From Arthrobacter sp. UKPF54-2 (GTDB lineage Bacteria > Actinomycetota > Actinomycetes > Actinomycetales > Micrococcaceae): a stretch of DNA of 64,000 nt. Each line of letters begins with the position of its first letter. The first letter of the stretch is position 1. Below the pieces are notes generated by a model. That model was given only the letters and a program-made list of their open reading frames with translations, had not been told where the DNA came from and searched no databases. Shown here piece after piece: positions 32,463 to 41,260 of this stretch. Where the stretch lies: the NCBI RefSeq assembly GCF_007858535.1, contig NZ_CP040174.1, forward strand, positions 682,001 through 746,000, written 5' to 3'. The translations under genes and the position numbers were made by a program.

Positions 32463-33104
32463 ATGAGGCCTCAGCACAAGAAACACAGACTGGTAATTAC
32501 TTCCGTGACGGCGGCCGCCGCCGTGGCGCTGCTGCTCAGCGGCTGTGGCCAGAGCCAGTCCCAGGGCGCCACGGCGCCCGCACCGGCGTCGTCGTCCCCG
32601 GCCAGCCAGTCGCCCTCCTCGAGCCAGTCCCCGACGGCGTCCGGCGTGGCGGCCGCTGCCGCCTCGTCCGCCGCTGCGGCCGGTCCCGCGCTGTGCAAGG
32701 CCGCGAATCTCACCGCTGCCCTGGACGCCAAGGGCGGCGGCGCCGCGGGCAGCGTCTACATGCAGCTCGTGCTGACCAACTCCGGTGCGGAACCGTGCCT
32801 GCTGAAAGGCTTCGCCGGGGTCTCCCTCACGGCAAGCGCCGAGGGCGAGCCGATCGGCGCCGCGGCCACGCGCGACGACTCCACCCCGGTGGCCGACGTG
32901 CTGCTCGCACCGGGCAAGGCCGGCAGCGCCACCCTGCGCTACACGCAGGCCGGAAACTACCAAGGCTGCACCCGCACTCCGGCCGCGGGATTCCGGGTCT
33001 ACCCGCCGGAGGACACGGCGTCGCTGTTCCTCGCCGCTCCCAAGGACGCCTGCAGCGAAGCGGGCATCAACCTCCTGACCATCGGGGCGTTCACCGCGGC
33101 GTAG
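32463..33104 (+). CDS. DUF4232-type lipoprotein
   Basis: 213 aa. Lipoprotein signal with lipobox LLSGC (Cys28), a Ser/Pro/Ala-rich linker of about 50 residues, then a DUF4232-like beta domain from about residue 75 with four Cys likely forming disulfides (LCKAAN, PCLLKG, GCTRTP, DACSEA). Anchored outside the cytoplasmic membrane; function unknown. The ATG at 32463 follows AAAGG. It sits 130 bp after the YcnI gene and may belong to the same copper-related group, but the spacing allows a separate promoter. Confidence 0.8.
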   Translation: MRPQHKKHRLVITSVTAAAAVALLLSGCGQSQSQGATAPAPASSSPASQSPSSSQSPTASGVAAAAASSAAAAGPALCKAANLTAALDAKGGGAAGSVYMQLVLTNSGAEPCLLKGFAGVSLTASAEGEPIGAAATRDDSTPVADVLLAPGKAGSATLRYTQAGNYQGCTRTPAAGFRVYPPEDTASLFLAAPKDACSEAGINLLTIGAFTAA

Positions 33105-33126
33105 CGTCCGCCCTGATCGCGCCTCG

Positions 33127-33165
33127 GCCTTAAGGCACCGCCAAATGCTGTCGGTGCCTTAAGGC
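33127..33165. promoter_or_regulatory. 14-bp perfect inverted repeat before lhr
   Basis: GCCTTAAGGCACCG and CGGTGCCTTAAGGC with an 11-nt loop. The right arm runs into the candidate -10 of lhr. It could be an operator of the repair operon or a terminator for the lipoprotein gene; no U-tract favours the former. Confidence 0.55.
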
Positions 33166-33170
33166 ATGAT
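33165..33170 (+). promoter_or_regulatory. Possible -10 element for leaderless lhr
   Basis: CATGAT, then 6 nt (GGAGGA), then ATG 33177. The GGAGG is too close to the ATG to work as a ribosome site, so leaderless initiation is the simpler reading. Confidence 0.35.
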
Positions 33171-33176
33171 GGAGGA

Positions 33177-36100
33177 ATGAAGGGGCAGGGACTCGCCGGC
33201 GGCACACTCGCAGCCGAAGCCATGGACCGGTTCAGCCGGCCGACCCGGGAGTGGTTCCTGGGCGCATTTTCCGCGCCCACCCCGGCACAGAACGGCGCCT
33301 GGAACGCCATTTCCTCTGGCGCGCATGCCCTCGTGGTGGCCCCCACCGGTTCCGGCAAGACCCTCGCCGCCTTCCTCTGGGCCCTGGACCGGCTGCTGGT
33401 CTCCGCGCCCGAGGAACCGCCGGAGCTGCCTGGCCTGGACCCCGCCGCCAAACCGGCGCGGCGGAAGGCACCGAAGCGGAAAACCCGGGTGCTGTACATC
33501 TCCCCGCTCAAGGCGCTGGGCGTCGACGTCGAACGCAACCTCCGCGCCCCGCTGATCGGCATCACCCAGACCGCCAAGCGCCTCGACCTGCCCGCGCCGT
33601 TGATCACCGTAGGCGTCCGCTCCGGGGACACGACGGCGGCAGACCGCCGCTCGCTGCTGAGCCACCCGCCGGACATCCTCATCACCACGCCCGAATCCCT
33701 CTTCCTGATGCTCACTTCGAAGGCGCGGGAGACCCTGGACGAGGTGGACACCATCATTGTGGACGAGGTCCACGCCGTCGCCGGCACCAAGCGCGGCGCG
33801 CACCTGGCCGTCTCCCTGGAACGCCTCGACGCCCTGCTGCCCAAGCCCGCGCAGCGCATCGGCCTCTCCGCGACCGTGGAGCCCAAGGAACTCGTGGCGC
33901 AGTTCCTCGCGGGCTCCGCCCCGGCGGAAATCGTCGCGCCGCCGTCGAAGAAAACCTGGGACCTGACGGTCTCCGTTCCGGTCGAGGACATGTCCGACCT
34001 CCAGGGCGCGGCCGGGGCCTTCGACTCCGGGCCGGCGTCCGGGCTGCAGCCGCACGCCTCCATCTGGCCGCATGTCGAGGAAAAGATCGTGGACCTGGTG
34101 CTGGCCAACCAGTCCACGATCGTGTTCGCCAACTCCCGCCGGCTGGCCGAACGGCTCACCGCCCGGCTCAACGAAATCTACGCCGAACGCCAGCTGATGG
34201 GCTCCGGCGGCTGGGATGAGGCCGGCGGCGCGGCACCGGACTTTATCGATGCCACGCCCACATCGACCGGCACCCCGGCGCACCTGATGGCGCAGGCCGG
34301 CAGCACCGCGGGCGCGGACCCGGTGCTCGCCAGGGCCCACCACGGGTCCGTGTCCAAGGACCAGCGGGCCCTGATCGAGGACGACCTGAAATCCGGCCGG
34401 CTGCGCTGCGTCGTGGCCACCTCCTCGCTGGAACTCGGCATCGACATGGGCGCCGTGGACCTTGTGGTGCAGGTCGAGTCGCCGCCGTCGGTGGCCAGCG
34501 GGCTGCAGCGGGTGGGCCGCGCCGGCCACCAGGTCGGCGAGATCTCCCAGGGCGTACTCTTCCCCAAGCACCGGGCGGACCTCGTCCACACGGCCATTAC
34601 CGTGGAACGGATGCTGGACGGCAAGATCGAGCGGCTCTACGTCCCGGCCAACCCGCTGGACATCCTCGCCCAGCAGACCGTCGCAGCGACCGCCCTCGGC
34701 GCGATCGACGTCGAGGAATGGTTCGCGACCGTGCGCCGCTCCGCGCCCTTCGCCTCGCTCCCGCGCTCCGCCTTCGAGGCCACCCTTGACCTGCTCGCCG
34801 GGCGCTACCCCTCGGACGAATTCGCCGAGCTGCGGCCGCGGATCGTCTGGGACCGCAACGCCGGCACCATCGAGGGCCGCCCGGGCTCGCAGCGGCTGGC
34901 CGTGACCTCCGGCGGCACCATCCCGGACCGGGGGCTGTTCGGGGTGTACATCATCGGCACCGAGGTGGAAGGCACCGGCTCCCCCGGCGGCTCCGGCGAC
35001 GGAAAGGCCGGGGGCCAGGCGTCGCCGGCCAAGGGCGGGCGCCGCGTCGGCGAGCTGGATGAGGAGATGGTCTACGAGTCCCGGGTCGGCGACGTCTTCG
35101 CCCTCGGCGCGACCAGCTGGAAGATCGAGGACATCACGCACGACCGCGTCCTGGTCTCCCCCGCCTTCGGCCAGCCCGGCAAGCTGCCGTTCTGGAAGGG
35201 CGACTCCCTGGGCCGGCCGGTGGACCTGGGCCGCGCCCTCGGAGCGTTCGTGCGCGAACTCTCCGCGTCCGACGTCGGCCCCGCCACCGAGCGCTGCAAG
35301 GCCAGCGGGCTGGACGACTTCGCCGCCAACAACCTCATCCAGTACCTCGCCGAGCAGAAACTCGCCACCGAGGTGGTCCCCAGCGACACGACCCTGGTGG
35401 TGGAGCGGTTCCACGACGAGCTCGGCGACTGGCGTGTGGTGCTGCACAGCCCCTTCGGCATGCCGGTGCACGCGCCCTGGGCCCTCGCCGTGGGCCAGCG
35501 GCTGCACCAGCGCTACGGGATGGATGGCTCCGCGATGGCCGCCGACGACGGCATTGTGCTCCGGGTGCCGATGATGGAGGACGAACCACCCGGCGCCGAG
35601 CTGTTCCTCTTCGAACCCGAGGAACTGGAACAAATTGTGACCGCCGAGGTTGGTGGCAGCGCGCTCTTCGCCTCCCGCTTCCGGGAGTGCGCCGCCCGGG
35701 CCCTGCTGTTGCCCCGGCAGACCCCGGGCAAACGCCAGCCGCTCTGGCAGCAGCGGCAGCGCTCGGCCCAGCTGCTGGACGTCGCCCGGAAGTACCCGAC
35801 CTTCCCGATCGTGCTCGAAACCGTGCGCGAATGCCTGCAGGACGTCTACGACCTTCCCGCGCTGAAGGACATCGCCGCCTCGATCGAACGGCGCGAACTG
35901 CGGATCCTGCAGGCCACCACGCAGCAGCCCTCACCGTTCGCCAAGTCCCTGCTGTTCGGCTACGTGGCGCAGTTCCTCTACGAGGGCGATTCCCCGCTCG
36001 CCGAGCGCCGCGCCGCCGCCCTCGCGTTGGACTCGACCCTGCTCAACGAACTCTTGGGCCGGGTGGAGCTGCGCGAACTGCTCGACGCGAAGGTCATCGA

Positions 36101-38210
36101 GGCCACCGAACGCGAGCTGCAGCGCCTCGCCCCGGACCGCAGGATGCGCGGGCTGGAGGGCGTGGCCGACCTGCTCCGGCTGCTGGGCCCGCTCACCCCC
36201 GAGGAAGTCGCCGCCCGGCTGCAGGCCGATCGGGACGCGCAGGGTGACGCAGCGGCGGCCGGATCAGCCGGCGCCGGGCCGGACGCCGGGCCCGAACCGG
36301 AAGCCATGGTGCCCGAACCGGAGGCGCCCGGAGCGCCCGAGGTACCCGGCGCCGATGCCGCCGACGCCGCAGCCCACCTGGACGCGCTGCAGCGGGCCAA
36401 CCGCGCGATCAAGGTCAACATCGGGGGCGTGGAACGGTTCGCCGCGGTGGAAGACGCCGCGAGGCTGCGCGACGCCCTCGGCGTCCCGCTGCCCATGGGC
36501 GTGCCGCTCGCATTCATCGAACCCGTCGCGGACCCGCTGGGTGACTTGGTCTCACGCTACGCCCGCACCCACGGGCCCTTCACCGCAGACGAGGCGGCCG
36601 CCCGGCTGGGACTCGGCGTCGCCGTCGTCAGCACGGCATTGAAACGGCTGGCCGCGGATGGGCGCGCCGTTGAGGGCGAGTTCCGCCCGCACGCTACGGC
36701 ACCGGATGGCGGGGGTCCTGGGGAAACAGCAGACGCCCCTGCCCCGGCGGTCCCGCCCCCGGCAAGTGCCAGTGAGTGGTGCGACGCCGAGGTGCTCCGC
36801 AAGCTCCGGCGCCGGTCCCTGGCCGTGCTGCGGGCCGAGGTGGAACCCGTGGACAATGCCGCGTACGGCCGGTTCCTGCCCGCGTGGCAGCATGTGCGGA
36901 CGCCCGGCGGCCGTGGCCAGTCGGCGCTGCGCGGCCTGGACGGCATCATCACGGCCATCGACCAGCTCTCCGGCGTGCCGATTCCGGCCTCCGCCTGGGA
37001 ACCGCTGGTCCTGGCCAGCCGCGTCTCCAACTACCAGCCGGCCATGCTCGACGAGCTGATGGCCGCCGGCGAGGTCCTCTGGTCCGGGGCCGGCTCGCTG
37101 CCCGGCAACGACGGCTGGGTGAGCCTGCACCTCGCCGATTCTGCCGAACTGACCCTGAACCCGGCCCTGGACTTTGTGCCCGGCGACGCCCAGCAACGGC
37201 TCCTGGACCACCTGCAGAACAACGGCGGCGGCTACTTCTTCCGGCAGCTGACCGACATCGCCGGCGGCATGGACACGGTGCTCAGCGACCGGGACGTGGT
37301 GTCCGCGCTCTGGGACCTGGCCTGGGCCGGCCGGATCACCGGCGACACCTTCGCCCCGGTGCGGGCCCTCATCGCCGGCGGGCACACCGCGCACCGGCAG
37401 GTGGGCCGCGCCCCGCGCGCCCGCGCCCCCCGGCTCAGCCGGCTGGGCCGCGCCCACGGGACCGGGCTGCTCGGGTCCCCCGGCCTCACCGGCGGCCGCT
37501 ACGGCTCCGCCGCCGGCGCCGCCGCCACGCCCCCGCTGGCCGCGGGACGCTGGTCCGCGCTGCCCGCCCCGGAACTCGACGCCACCATCCATGCCCGGGC
37601 CACCGCGGAACTCCTGCTCGACCGCTACGGCGTGGTCACCCGGGGTTCGGTGATGGCGGAAAACATCCTGGGCGGCTTCGGCCTGATGTACAAGGTGCTG
37701 GCCCGGCTCGAGGAAGCCGGACGGTGCCGCCGGGGCTACTTCATCGAACACCTCGGCGCCGCCCAGTTCGCGGTGCCGGCCACGGTGGACCGGTTGCGCT
37801 CCTACGTCGAGGACGCCCAGGTGCTCAAGGCCGAGCCCGTTGCCCTGGCCCTCGCGGCCACCGACCCGGCCAACCCCTACGGCGCGGCGCTGCCGTGGCC
37901 CGCCCAGGACGTGGAGGCCGGCACCGGCCACCGGCCCGGCCGGAAGGCGGGCGCCCTGGTGGTGCTGGTCGACGGCGCGCTGGTCCTCTACGTCGAACGC
38001 GGCGGCAAGACGCTGCTGGCGTTCAGCGCCGACGCCGACACCCTGGCCGCCGCCGGGGCAGCCCTCGTGGGGGTAGTGACACGCGGCGCGGTGGACAAGC
38101 TGATCATGGAAAAGGTCAACGGCCACGGCATCCTGGACACCCCCGTCGCCGCCGCCCTCGCCCAGGCCGGCGCCTACTCCACCCCGAAGGGACTGAGGAT
38201 CCGTGCCTGA
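33177..38210 (+). CDS. lhr: Lhr-type large ATP-dependent DNA helicase
   Basis: 1677 aa, SF2 3'-to-5' helicase of the long actinobacterial Lhr type. N-terminal RecA pair: Walker A APTGSGKT (55-62), DEVH box (about 195, IIVDEVHAVAGTKRGAH), TTPESL motif, SATVEPKEL, and motif VI RVGRAGH (near 448). Then the Lhr winged-helix and core domain, and a long C-terminal extension of about 800 residues with repeated winged helices, characteristic of full-length Lhr. Acts in DNA repair, induced by crosslinks in mycobacteria. Overlaps nei2 by 8 bp, so the two are co-expressed. ATG 33177 is chosen; ATG 33222 is an alternative. Confidence 0.93.
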   Translation: MKGQGLAGGTLAAEAMDRFSRPTREWFLGAFSAPTPAQNGAWNAISSGAHALVVAPTGSGKTLAAFLWALDRLLVSAPEEPPELPGLDPAAKPARRKAPKRKTRVLYISPLKALGVDVERNLRAPLIGITQTAKRLDLPAPLITVGVRSGDTTAADRRSLLSHPPDILITTPESLFLMLTSKARETLDEVDTIIVDEVHAVAGTKRGAHLAVSLERLDALLPKPAQRIGLSATVEPKELVAQFLAGSAPAEIVAPPSKKTWDLTVSVPVEDMSDLQGAAGAFDSGPASGLQPHASIWPHVEEKIVDLVLANQSTIVFANSRRLAERLTARLNEIYAERQLMGSGGWDEAGGAAPDFIDATPTSTGTPAHLMAQAGSTAGADPVLARAHHGSVSKDQRALIEDDLKSGRLRCVVATSSLELGIDMGAVDLVVQVESPPSVASGLQRVGRAGHQVGEISQGVLFPKHRADLVHTAITVERMLDGKIERLYVPANPLDILAQQTVAATALGAIDVEEWFATVRRSAPFASLPRSAFEATLDLLAGRYPSDEFAELRPRIVWDRNAGTIEGRPGSQRLAVTSGGTIPDRGLFGVYIIGTEVEGTGSPGGSGDGKAGGQASPAKGGRRVGELDEEMVYESRVGDVFALGATSWKIEDITHDRVLVSPAFGQPGKLPFWKGDSLGRPVDLGRALGAFVRELSASDVGPATERCKASGLDDFAANNLIQYLAEQKLATEVVPSDTTLVVERFHDELGDWRVVLHSPFGMPVHAPWALAVGQRLHQRYGMDGSAMAADDGIVLRVPMMEDEPPGAELFLFEPEELEQIVTAEVGGSALFASRFRECAARALLLPRQTPGKRQPLWQQRQRSAQLLDVARKYPTFPIVLETVRECLQDVYDLPALKDIAASIERRELRILQATTQQPSPFAKSLLFGYVAQFLYEGDSPLAERRAAALALDSTLLNELLGRVELRELLDAKVIEATERELQRLAPDRRMRGLEGVADLLRLLGPLTPEEVAARLQADRDAQGDAAAAGSAGAGPDAGPEPEAMVPEPEAPGAPEVPGADAADAAAHLDALQRANRAIKVNIGGVERFAAVEDAARLRDALGVPLPMGVPLAFIEPVADPLGDLVSRYARTHGPFTADEAAARLGLGVAVVSTALKRLAADGRAVEGEFRPHATAPDGGGPGETADAPAPAVPPPASASEWCDAEVLRKLRRRSLAVLRAEVEPVDNAAYGRFLPAWQHVRTPGGRGQSALRGLDGIITAIDQLSGVPIPASAWEPLVLASRVSNYQPAMLDELMAAGEVLWSGAGSLPGNDGWVSLHLADSAELTLNPALDFVPGDAQQRLLDHLQNNGGGYFFRQLTDIAGGMDTVLSDRDVVSALWDLAWAGRITGDTFAPVRALIAGGHTAHRQVGRAPRARAPRLSRLGRAHGTGLLGSPGLTGGRYGSAAGAAATPPLAAGRWSALPAPELDATIHARATAELLLDRYGVVTRGSVMAENILGGFGLMYKVLARLEEAGRCRRGYFIEHLGAAQFAVPATVDRLRSYVEDAQVLKAEPVALALAATDPANPYGAALPWPAQDVEAGTGHRPGRKAGALVVLVDGALVLYVERGGKTLLAFSADADTLAAAGAALVGVVTRGAVDKLIMEKVNGHGILDTPVAAALAQAGAYSTPKGLRIRA

Positions 38211-39048
38211 GGGTGACTCCGTTTTCCGCGCCGCCGCGCAGCTGCACGCCGCGCTGGCGGGCAAGGAGCTGCTCGCCTCCGACTTCCGGGTGCCGCGCTT
38301 CGCCACCCTCAAGCTGGGCGGCTGGACCGTGGAAGAGGTGGTCCCGCGCGGCAAGCACCTGCTGATGCGGGTGGCCGGCCCGGCGCCCAAGGACCGGCTC
38401 ACCATCCACTCGCACCTGAAGATGGAGGGGACCTGGCAGATCTACCCCTCCGGCGGGCGCTGGCGCAAGCCCGGCTTCACCGCCCGCTGCGTGCTGCGCA
38501 CGGCCTCGGCGGACGCCGTCGGATTCTCGCTCGGGCTGCTGGAAGTCATTCCGACCGCCGAAGAGGACGCCGTTGTGGGCCACCTTGGGCCGGATCTGCT
38601 GGGCCCGGACTGGGACATGGCCGAAGCCGAGCGGCGCCTGCTCGCGGCGCCCGACGTGCCGATCGGCGTCGCACTCCTGGACCAGCGCAACCTGGCCGGC
38701 ATCGGCAACATCTACCGCTGCGAGGCGTGTTTCCTCTCCGGGGCGCACCCGGCGACGCCGGTCTCCGCGGTGCCCGACCTGGCGGCGATGATCACCGACG
38801 CGAAGGTCCTGCTCACGGCCAACCTGGGCCCGGGCCGGCGGGTCACGGTGCTGAACGCGCGCGGCGTGCCGGTGGGCCGGACAGCCGGCCGCCCCGGGTA
38901 CTGGGTGTACCGGCGCGAGCACCAGCCCTGCCTCAAGTGCCACACCCCCATCCGCCGCGGGGTCCTCGCCAAGGACACCGGCGCCGAGGAGCGGGACATC
39001 TACTACTGCCCCACCTGCCAGCCACTGCCGGGGGCTGCGCGGGGTTGA
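38203..39048 (+). CDS. nei2: Fpg/Nei-family DNA glycosylase
   Basis: 281 aa. Removes oxidised pyrimidines and nicks the DNA by beta,delta-elimination. The N-terminal MPEGDSVFRAA gives Pro2 and Glu3 as catalytic residues, LKMEGTWQIY holds part of the core, the helix-two-turn-helix contains LAGIGNIYRCEACFLSG, and the C-terminal zinc finger has CLKCH with YYCPTC. The PEGD N-terminus fits Nei rather than Fpg. The GTG start at 38203 overlaps lhr; the same lhr-nei pair occurs in mycobacteria, consistent with one repair pathway. Confidence 0.92.
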   Translation: MPEGDSVFRAAAQLHAALAGKELLASDFRVPRFATLKLGGWTVEEVVPRGKHLLMRVAGPAPKDRLTIHSHLKMEGTWQIYPSGGRWRKPGFTARCVLRTASADAVGFSLGLLEVIPTAEEDAVVGHLGPDLLGPDWDMAEAERRLLAAPDVPIGVALLDQRNLAGIGNIYRCEACFLSGAHPATPVSAVPDLAAMITDAKVLLTANLGPGRRVTVLNARGVPVGRTAGRPGYWVYRREHQPCLKCHTPIRRGVLAKDTGAEERDIYYCPTCQPLPGAARG

Positions 39049-39077
39049 CCCCGGGCGGCGTGTTTCCGGGTCTGAAC

Positions 39078-39725
39078 CTACGACGCCGGTGTGGATGCCC
39101 CTGCCGCGGCCGCCTCCGCTTCGGCCTGGGCTTCACCGGCGGACTTGGTTTCCGGCACGGTGAACCGCGGCAGCAGCAGCTGCACCAGGGGGCCGATCGC
39201 TAGCGCATAGAGCACGGTGCCCACGCCCACCGAGCCGCCGAGCAGCCAGCCGGCGCCCAGCACCACCACCTCGATGCCGGTCCGTGCGCCGCGCACCGGC
39301 CACCCGGTGCGGCGGGCCAGCCCGGTCATCAGACCGTCGCGCGCGCCGGGCCCGAGCCGCGCACCGATGTACATGGCCGAGGCCACGCCGTTGAGCAGTA
39401 CGGCCCCGACCAGGAGCCCGGCCTGGCCGCCCAGGTGCTCAAACCTCGGGATCAGCGCCAGCCCGACGTCGGCGAAGACCCCCACCAGCACGGCGTTGCA
39501 GACGGTCCCGACCCCGGGCCACTGCCGGAGCGGAATCCAGAGCAGCAGCACCAGGAAGCTGACAATGATGACCACCGTGCCCAGGCTCAGCCCGGTCCGC
39601 CCCGCCAGCCCCTGGTGGAAGACGTCCCACGGCGCCGTCCCCAGGCTGGCGCGGATGACCATGGCCAGCGAAATGCCGTACAGGGCAAGGCCGATCAGGA
39701 GCTGGAGGAGTCTGCGGGTCATCAT
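39078..39725 (-). CDS. YczE/YitT-like integral membrane protein
   Basis: 215 aa with about five or six TM helices; MTRRLLQLLIGLALYGISLAM followed by GTAPWDVFHQGLA matches the YczE family of membrane proteins found next to regulators and antibiotic genes; function unproven. The last 25 residues are an Ala/Glu-rich tail. ATG 39725 is chosen because GGAGG lies about 10 nt upstream; the frame remains open to 39773. Transcribed on the minus strand, following the SRPBCC/ArsR pair. Confidence 0.8.
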   Translation of the reverse strand: MMTRRLLQLLIGLALYGISLAMVIRASLGTAPWDVFHQGLAGRTGLSLGTVVIIVSFLVLLLWIPLRQWPGVGTVCNAVLVGVFADVGLALIPRFEHLGGQAGLLVGAVLLNGVASAMYIGARLGPGARDGLMTGLARRTGWPVRGARTGIEVVVLGAGWLLGGSVGVGTVLYALAIGPLVQLLLPRFTVPETKSAGEAQAEAEAAAAGASTPAS

Positions 39726-39803
39726 GGCCACTATCCTCCCCGAAAACCTGCGCTGGGACCTACCAGCGCCCACCCCGCGGACCGGCAGGACGGCGGGCAG
39801 GGC

Positions 39804-40496
39804 CTACGCGTAGACCTTTGCCAGGAACCCGGCCCAGGCGTCCGCCGTCGCCGCGGCGTCCCCGCGGCCGCTGAAGTCGTGCACGGTCATGCCCACCGGC
39901 GCCCCGAAGGCGTTGCGCCCGAAGAAGCGGTACATCGTGTCCCCGGTCCGCAGCCCGAGGAAGTTCTCGTTGGAGAAGTCCACTTCGGCGGCAAGATGCC
40001 CGACGCCGTCGAGGTCCAGTTCCACCGTGTCCCCCTGCGCGGCGCCGTCCACGCCCAGGGCCTGCTTGAGCCGGTCGAAGCCGTCCGGGACCTGCGACGC
40101 GGCCGGTGCCTGCACGTCGGTGAAGACCACGGGCCGGCCGTCGAAGTGCGCCAGGTACTGGCCGAGGGTGTGGAGGTAGAACGCGGTGTGCTTGCTGGCG
40201 CCGTCGTACTGCCCGTCCCAGTCGTCCGTGAAGATGCCGCTGTGGACGTAGTGCAGCCGCGCCCGGCCGCCGTCGAGCGGTTCGAGAACGTGCTCGAGCT
40301 GGTTGAACCAGCCGTCCGGGCCCTCCATCCGGGAGACCAGGTGCGAGGGGCGCTCCTCCACGGTCTTCACGGCCGGCCACTGGTCCGTCGGGAACATCCA
40401 GGCCGGGGTGTCGTTGGTGACCGCCTCCCAGACACGCTCCGGGCTGCCCGGCAGTTCGGTGTCGTAGACGATCTCGAATTCGCGCTTGTCAGTCAT
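39804..40496 (-). CDS. SRPBCC-domain protein (START/AHSA1-like)
   Basis: 230 aa, a helix-grip fold with a hydrophobic cavity; N-terminal FEIVYDTELPGSPERVWEAV is the usual SRPBCC start. The second half may be a further related half-domain, since the protein is longer than the usual 150 aa. The ligand is unknown. The ATG at 40496 follows AAGGAGC and overlaps the upstream regulator gene by 8 bp; this ArsR-SRPBCC coupling is a common actinobacterial pair in which the regulator controls its partner. Confidence 0.82.
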   Translation of the reverse strand: MTDKREFEIVYDTELPGSPERVWEAVTNDTPAWMFPTDQWPAVKTVEERPSHLVSRMEGPDGWFNQLEHVLEPLDGGRARLHYVHSGIFTDDWDGQYDGASKHTAFYLHTLGQYLAHFDGRPVVFTDVQAPAASQVPDGFDRLKQALGVDGAAQGDTVELDLDGVGHLAAEVDFSNENFLGLRTGDTMYRFFGRNAFGAPVGMTVHDFSGRGDAAATADAWAGFLAKVYA

Positions 40497-41145
40497 GGTG
40501 TTGCTCCTTGGATGGTGGGGTCTTGGTTGGGGTTTTCAGGGTGGGGTGGAGGGCGACGACAAGCCGGTGCCTGCGCCCCGGCGCCCGGGTGTGGGCGCCG
40601 GCCGGGCTGCCGGACGGGGCCGCGCCGCCGTCGTGGTATTTGTCCACAAGCCGGGTCACGGCGATGCCGAGCTCCTCGGCGAAGGCTGCCCTGTCCGCCG
40701 CGGACCGGAACGTGATCTCGCCGTCGATCGCGAATGTGGCGAGTTTTTGTTTCGCCGCGGCCGCGCCGGCGATCAGCTGGCCCAGCTCCTGGACCATGCG
40801 GGCCGCGAGCGCCAGCAGCCAGAACGCGGAGAAACGGTCTGAAAACCGGTGCGGGTCCGGGGCCACCGACGCCAGCGCCGACGGCGAAATCAGGTACGAC
40901 GCCGCCGTCGCGCGCAGGATGCGCTCGGTGACGTTGCCGCGCCGCCGCTCCTCGACGAGCTCGACCAGCCCGTGCCGCTCGAGGGCCTTCAGGTGGTAGT
41001 TCACCTTCTGCCGCGGCAGCCCCACCTTCGCGGCGAGCTGCGTGGCGGAGCCGGGCTCGGCCAGCTCCCGCAGGATCCGCATCCGGGTCGGATCCAGCGA
41101 GGCCTCCGCCGCGGCGGGATCCTCAATCACTTCGATGTCCAACAT
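40489..41145 (-). CDS. ArsR-type winged-helix regulator
   Basis: 218 aa. The N-terminal wHTH (about residues 10-75, LPRQKVNYHLKALERHGLV as recognition helix) is ArsR-like; the remaining 140 residues are a longer helical domain, not a metal site. ATG 41145 is supported by a good promoter (TTGACA-N18-CAGACT) that places the transcription start at the codon. Overlaps the downstream SRPBCC gene by 8 bp. Most likely represses this operon through the GACA/TGTC repeat beside the -35. Confidence 0.85.
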   Translation of the reverse strand: MLDIEVIEDPAAAEASLDPTRMRILRELAEPGSATQLAAKVGLPRQKVNYHLKALERHGLVELVEERRRGNVTERILRATAASYLISPSALASVAPDPHRFSDRFSAFWLLALAARMVQELGQLIAGAAAAKQKLATFAIDGEITFRSAADRAAFAEELGIAVTRLVDKYHDGGAAPSGSPAGAHTRAPGRRHRLVVALHPTLKTPTKTPPSKEQHHD

Positions 41146-41151
41146 GCTCCC

Positions 41152-41181
41152 AGTCTGCCCACCGACAGTTTTTATTGTCAA
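41152..41181 (-). promoter_or_regulatory. Promoter of the ArsR-SRPBCC operon with inverted half sites
   Basis: -35 TTGACA (41176-41181) and -10 CAGACT (41152-41157), 18 nt apart, ending 6 nt before ATG 41145. GACA and TGTC half sites separated by 8 nt (within 41167-41179) overlap the -35 and could be the repressor site. Confidence 0.6.
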
Positions 41182-41245
41182 GAACTATTTTCCCGTCGGC
41201 GCCATGAGGGGACGCGAGGGCGGGAGGTCGCGCGGGCGGGCAAAG

Positions 41246-41251
41246 TAGAAT
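41246..41251 (+). promoter_or_regulatory. -10 element for leaderless pseudouridine synthase
   Basis: TAGAAT, 6 nt, then GTG 41258 and ATG 41261. Transcription would begin at GTG 41258, so either adjacent codon may be used. Confidence 0.5.
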
Positions 41252-41260
41252 GGGCCGGTG

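Noticed and set aside
33159..35633. 824-aa minus-strand open frame inside lhr
   Set aside because: Antisense to conserved helicase motifs; Gly/Arg/Ala/Val-rich with no recognisable domain.
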